Shown: positions 22,311 to 24,805 of the stretch, piece by piece
How the letters are laid out: each line of letters starts with the position of its first letter
Position numbering within the stretch: position 1 is the first letter of the stretch
NCBI GenBank assembly: GCA_021296025.1
Contig: JAGWBF010000011.1
Coordinates: 2,238 to 27,042, forward strand
Length of the DNA: 24,805 bases
Direction: 5' to 3'
Source of the DNA: Dehalococcoidia bacterium
Lineage (GTDB): Bacteria > Chloroflexota > Dehalococcoidia > Lucifugimonadales > JAGWBF01
Translations under genes and position numbers: made by a program
Notes under the pieces: generated by a model
What the model was told of the DNA's origin: nothing
Database searches by the model: none
Seen by the model: only the letters and a program-made list of their open reading frames with translations

Positions 22311-24329
22311 ATGAAAACCGAAGTACGACTGAAGATCGATCGTCGGGTCAACTTCGCCGATGGCCACGCCTATGGAACGGCAGGGGCTTACGAGCGCTTG
22401 GTGGGAACGGTGCACTACTCCCTGGACCCCGACGACCCCTCCAACCAGAACGTCGTGGACCTGGACAAAGCGCCCAGGAACGGACGAGGCAAGGTCGAGT
22501 TCTCAGGGGACCTAGATATTCTGAAGCCTGTGGACCTTTCCAAGGGCAACCAACGGGTACTCTACGACGTCAACAACAGGGGCAACAAGACAGCCCTCCG
22601 GGCGATCAACGATGCCCCTCCCGAACCCGACCCCACCACCTATGCCCACGGGGGGAACGGCTTCATCATGCGCCATGGATATACCCTGGTATGGTCCGGC
22701 TGGCAGGGAGACCTGGTGCCGGTGAACGGCCTGCTCACGGCCGACCTACCGGAGGGGATGGAGAACGGACACCGGATACGGGGCAAAGTGCGCCAGGAGT
22801 TCATCGCCGAGCAGGAGGGTGTGCTTTCCATGCCCCTGAGCGGTGCCCCGGTGATCCGCAGCTACGAACCCCTGGATACCGACACCTCTCGGTCGGCCTT
22901 CACCATTCGGGAACGGGAAGGCGACCCGCGGCAGCCCGTGGACCCCAATCAGTGGGCATACGCCAAGGCTGAGCGGGATGGCAACGGGGGCGTCAATGTC
23001 GTCCCTTCCAGCACCGAGTGTTATGTCAAGGGCGGGTTCAAGCCCGGCTGGATATACGAGCTGATATATGAGACCGAGGGGTCACGGATCATGGGGCTGG
23101 GCGTGGTGGGCATAAGGGATCTTATCTCGTTTCTGAAGTACGATGAGCGGGATGCCGAAGGCGAACCCAATCCCCTCTATGGCCACGTAGAAAAGGCCTA
23201 CACCTACGGGCAGTCCCTCAGCGCCCGGGTGATTCGCCAGTTCGTCTATGACGGCTACAACGGCGACCCCGACGGGCGAAAGGTTTTCGACGCAGTCTAT
23301 CCCCATGTGTCCGGCGCGGGGCGCCTGTTCGCCAACATCCGATTTGGTCAGGTGGGACGCTACCCTCGCCAGCACGAGGAGCACCAGTGGCCCTCGGAGG
23401 TCTATCCCTTCGCCTACACTCCCGTCCCCGACAAATACGTGGATGGCTTGGACAGCGTGCTGAAGCGTCCCGAGACCGACCCCCTGGTCATGCACACCCA
23501 CACCGCCACCGAGTACTGGCAGCGTCACGCTTCCCTAGGGCACACCGACCCGAGGACGGGCGACGATCTGGCGCTGCCTGAGAACATCAGGATTTACTTT
23601 ATCTCCAGCGCGCAGCACGCCGGCAGAATGCCCCCGGAGGCTGAAGTGATCCAACAGGCTGCCAACACCATGAGCACCGGCCCCATCCTGCGCAACTCCG
23701 TGGCCCTCATGGACCGTTGGGCCAGCGGAGACGGAACGCCCCCCTCCAGCATGGTACCTCGCCGCGCCGACGGCACCCTGGTCTCCCATGGAGAGGCGCT
23801 GGAGTCCTTCCCCAAGGTGCCGGGGTTCAACGTGCCTGCAACCACCAGCCGACTGCCCCGGTATACTTACGGGGACAGCTTTAGCAATGGCATCATCACC
23901 GAACATCCTCCCCAGCCCATCCCAGGACAGGAGTACGGGGTTTTTGTACCCCAGGTGGATGAGGACGGCAACGACATGGCTGGCATCCGCGGGCCGGACC
24001 TCGAAGCACCCGTGGGGACCCATACGGGATGGAGCCTGAGGAAAGCGGGATTCTCCGAAGGGGAGTTGTTCAGCTTGAGCGGAAGCTTCGTTCCCTTCGC
24101 TCGCACAAAGGCAGAGCGAGAGGCGTCGGGCGACCCTCGTCTGTCCCTGGAGGAGAGATATCCCAGCCACGGGGCTTACGTTCGCGCGGTAGCCCTGGCA
24201 GCCAGCCGCCAGGTAGCCCAGGGGCTGCTCCTGGAAGAGGATGCCGACCGGTACGTCGAGGCTGCCATGGCCCGCAATCCCCTGGACCCTGGAGTGGCCC
24301 TGGCTCCCCTCTCCCTGGGCACAACTTAG
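22311..24329 (+). CDS. Large alpha/beta hydrolase-domain protein (PF20091 family)
   Basis: 672 residues from ATG 22311 (GAAGAGG nine bases upstream; the open frame to 22221 would cross the promoter). The sequence follows the alpha/beta-hydrolase domain family PF20091. The nucleophile-elbow-like YGQSLSARVIRQFVYDGYN corresponds to the family GxSxSGRFLRQF motif, followed by GRKVFDAVYPHVSGAG. A region with THTATEYWQRHASLGHTDP and RIYFISSAQHAG holds likely acid/base His residues. There is no signal peptide or membrane segment. Family members are poorly characterised esterase-like enzymes, frequent in bacteria that degrade diverse organics. It precedes a luciferase-like monooxygenase by 100 bases, so joint use on one substrate is possible but unproven. 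Confidence 0.85.
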   Translation: MKTEVRLKIDRRVNFADGHAYGTAGAYERLVGTVHYSLDPDDPSNQNVVDLDKAPRNGRGKVEFSGDLDILKPVDLSKGNQRVLYDVNNRGNKTALRAINDAPPEPDPTTYAHGGNGFIMRHGYTLVWSGWQGDLVPVNGLLTADLPEGMENGHRIRGKVRQEFIAEQEGVLSMPLSGAPVIRSYEPLDTDTSRSAFTIREREGDPRQPVDPNQWAYAKAERDGNGGVNVVPSSTECYVKGGFKPGWIYELIYETEGSRIMGLGVVGIRDLISFLKYDERDAEGEPNPLYGHVEKAYTYGQSLSARVIRQFVYDGYNGDPDGRKVFDAVYPHVSGAGRLFANIRFGQVGRYPRQHEEHQWPSEVYPFAYTPVPDKYVDGLDSVLKRPETDPLVMHTHTATEYWQRHASLGHTDPRTGDDLALPENIRIYFISSAQHAGRMPPEAEVIQQAANTMSTGPILRNSVALMDRWASGDGTPPSSMVPRRADGTLVSHGEALESFPKVPGFNVPATTSRLPRYTYGDSFSNGIITEHPPQPIPGQEYGVFVPQVDEDGNDMAGIRGPDLEAPVGTHTGWSLRKAGFSEGELFSLSGSFVPFARTKAEREASGDPRLSLEERYPSHGAYVRAVALAASRQVAQGLLLEEDADRYVEAAMARNPLDPGVALAPLSLGTT

Positions 24330-24429
24330 CCCTGGCACAATGTAGAGGAACGCATCAAGACAAGCGAGGACAGCCGGCACGTCTGCTTTCCGGCAGATCC
24401 TTACTAAGACAAAGTTAAAGGGGGCTGTT

Positions 24430-24805
24430 ATGCAGATCTTCGGGTTCGATTACCTGGCCTATCCCAAGAACCTGGATGCTCTGAAGGAGGATGGCGAGCT
24501 GCCATACCCCCTTCCCGGCCGCCATTTCCAGTCGGACCTGGCCGTCAGCAACTACAACGAGCACCTGGATGGCTGGCAGTATATGGACGAGATAGGGTTC
24601 GACGGCGTGGGGTTTAACGAACACCACGGCTCTCCCTTCGGCATGATGAACTCCCCCAACGTCATGGCTGCAGCCGCCACCCAGCGCACCAAGAACCTTA
24701 AGCTACTCATCTACGGCAACTGCCTGCCCATCCACGAGCCCCTCAGGATGGCTGAAGAGCTGGCGATGCTGGACTGCCTGAGCAGCGGACGCCTTATCTC
24801 CGGCT
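24430..24805 (+). CDS. Luciferase-like (LLM class) flavin-dependent monooxygenase, 5' part
   Basis: First 125 or so residues; the gene runs off the window. It starts at ATG 24430 with AAAGGGGG five bases upstream. It reads MQIFGFDYLAYPKNLDAL, then YMDEIGFDGVGFNEHHG, PNVMAAAATQRTKNLKLL and EPLRMAEELAMLDCLSSGRL, the usual order of a bacterial luciferase-like TIM barrel (strand 1, the FNEHH segment, the ATQRT helix and the LAMLD segment). Such enzymes use FMNH2 and O2 to oxidise organic substrates; this one's substrate is unknown. The group is heavily expanded in SAR202-type Chloroflexota, which fits the presumed host. Confidence 0.88.
   Translation, partial: MQIFGFDYLAYPKNLDALKEDGELPYPLPGRHFQSDLAVSNYNEHLDGWQYMDEIGFDGVGFNEHHGSPFGMMNSPNVMAAAATQRTKNLKLLIYGNCLPIHEPLRMAEELAMLDCLSSGRLISG

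Noticed and set aside
23535..24380. 281-codon minus-strand ORF opposite the PF20091 hydrolase
   Set aside because: Shadow of the real plus-strand gene; no ribosome site or family signature.
24330..24429. Terminator between the hydrolase and monooxygenase genes
   Set aside because: Only short competing stems (GCCGG/CCGGC and CTGC/GCAG) without a T-run; not strong enough to call.

Overview
The window is 24.8 kb of dense, GC-rich bacterial chromosome. I infer a Chloroflexota bacterium, most likely Dehalococcoidia or SAR202-like. The reasons are the rplI-dnaB-dnaD-helicase loader gene order, the high GC with many GTG/TTG starts, and the mix of enoyl-CoA hydratase-type, medium-chain dehydrogenase, PF20091 hydrolase and luciferase-like genes. 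This placement is from gene content only; no phylogenetic marker was aligned. I saw no tRNA, rRNA, CRISPR array, insertion sequence or prophage gene.

Left part (1-8.8 kb, + strand). The 3' end of purL is followed by a replication cluster: rplI (L9), dnaB (replicative helicase), a DnaD-family primosome gene and a DnaC/DnaI-type helicase loader. Two oddities sit here. The DnaD gene is cut in two by one in-frame TAG exactly between its winged-helix half and its DnaD half. The helicase loader carries two complete AAA+ modules that are more than half identical to each other. Next come a HIT protein, a crotonase-family enzyme, a two-gene ABC exporter (ATPase plus permease, ATGA overlap) and a membrane-anchored alpha/beta hydrolase.

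Middle (8.8-18.6 kb). A single oligopeptide-type ABC permease with a near-consensus promoter stands alone, without the rest of its transporter. A 346-bp gene-free but hairpin-rich gap follows. Then comes a run of DNA-maintenance genes. On the minus strand are a double zinc-ribbon protein, a DUF503/YlxP protein and a YprA/MrfA-type helicase. On the plus strand are a small helical orphan, a PHP-domain phosphoesterase, a DinG-type helicase fused to a DnaQ-like exonuclease, and an OGG-type 8-oxoguanine glycosylase overlapping dinG by one base.

Right part (18.6-24.8 kb). A minus-strand operon reads cca (tRNA nucleotidyltransferase), a small Cys-rich zinc protein, a zinc-type medium-chain dehydrogenase and a 3-hydroxyisobutyrate dehydrogenase-like enzyme. 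It converges on ogg with both stop codons sharing a single CTAG. Divergent from cca, with a look-alike extended -10 element, are a PF20091 alpha/beta hydrolase and the start of a luciferase-like monooxygenase that runs off the window. Most genes are ordinary housekeeping or catabolic genes. The items most worth checking are the amber-split dnaD, the tandem AAA+ loader, the altered Fe-S cysteine pattern of DinG and the orphan permease.
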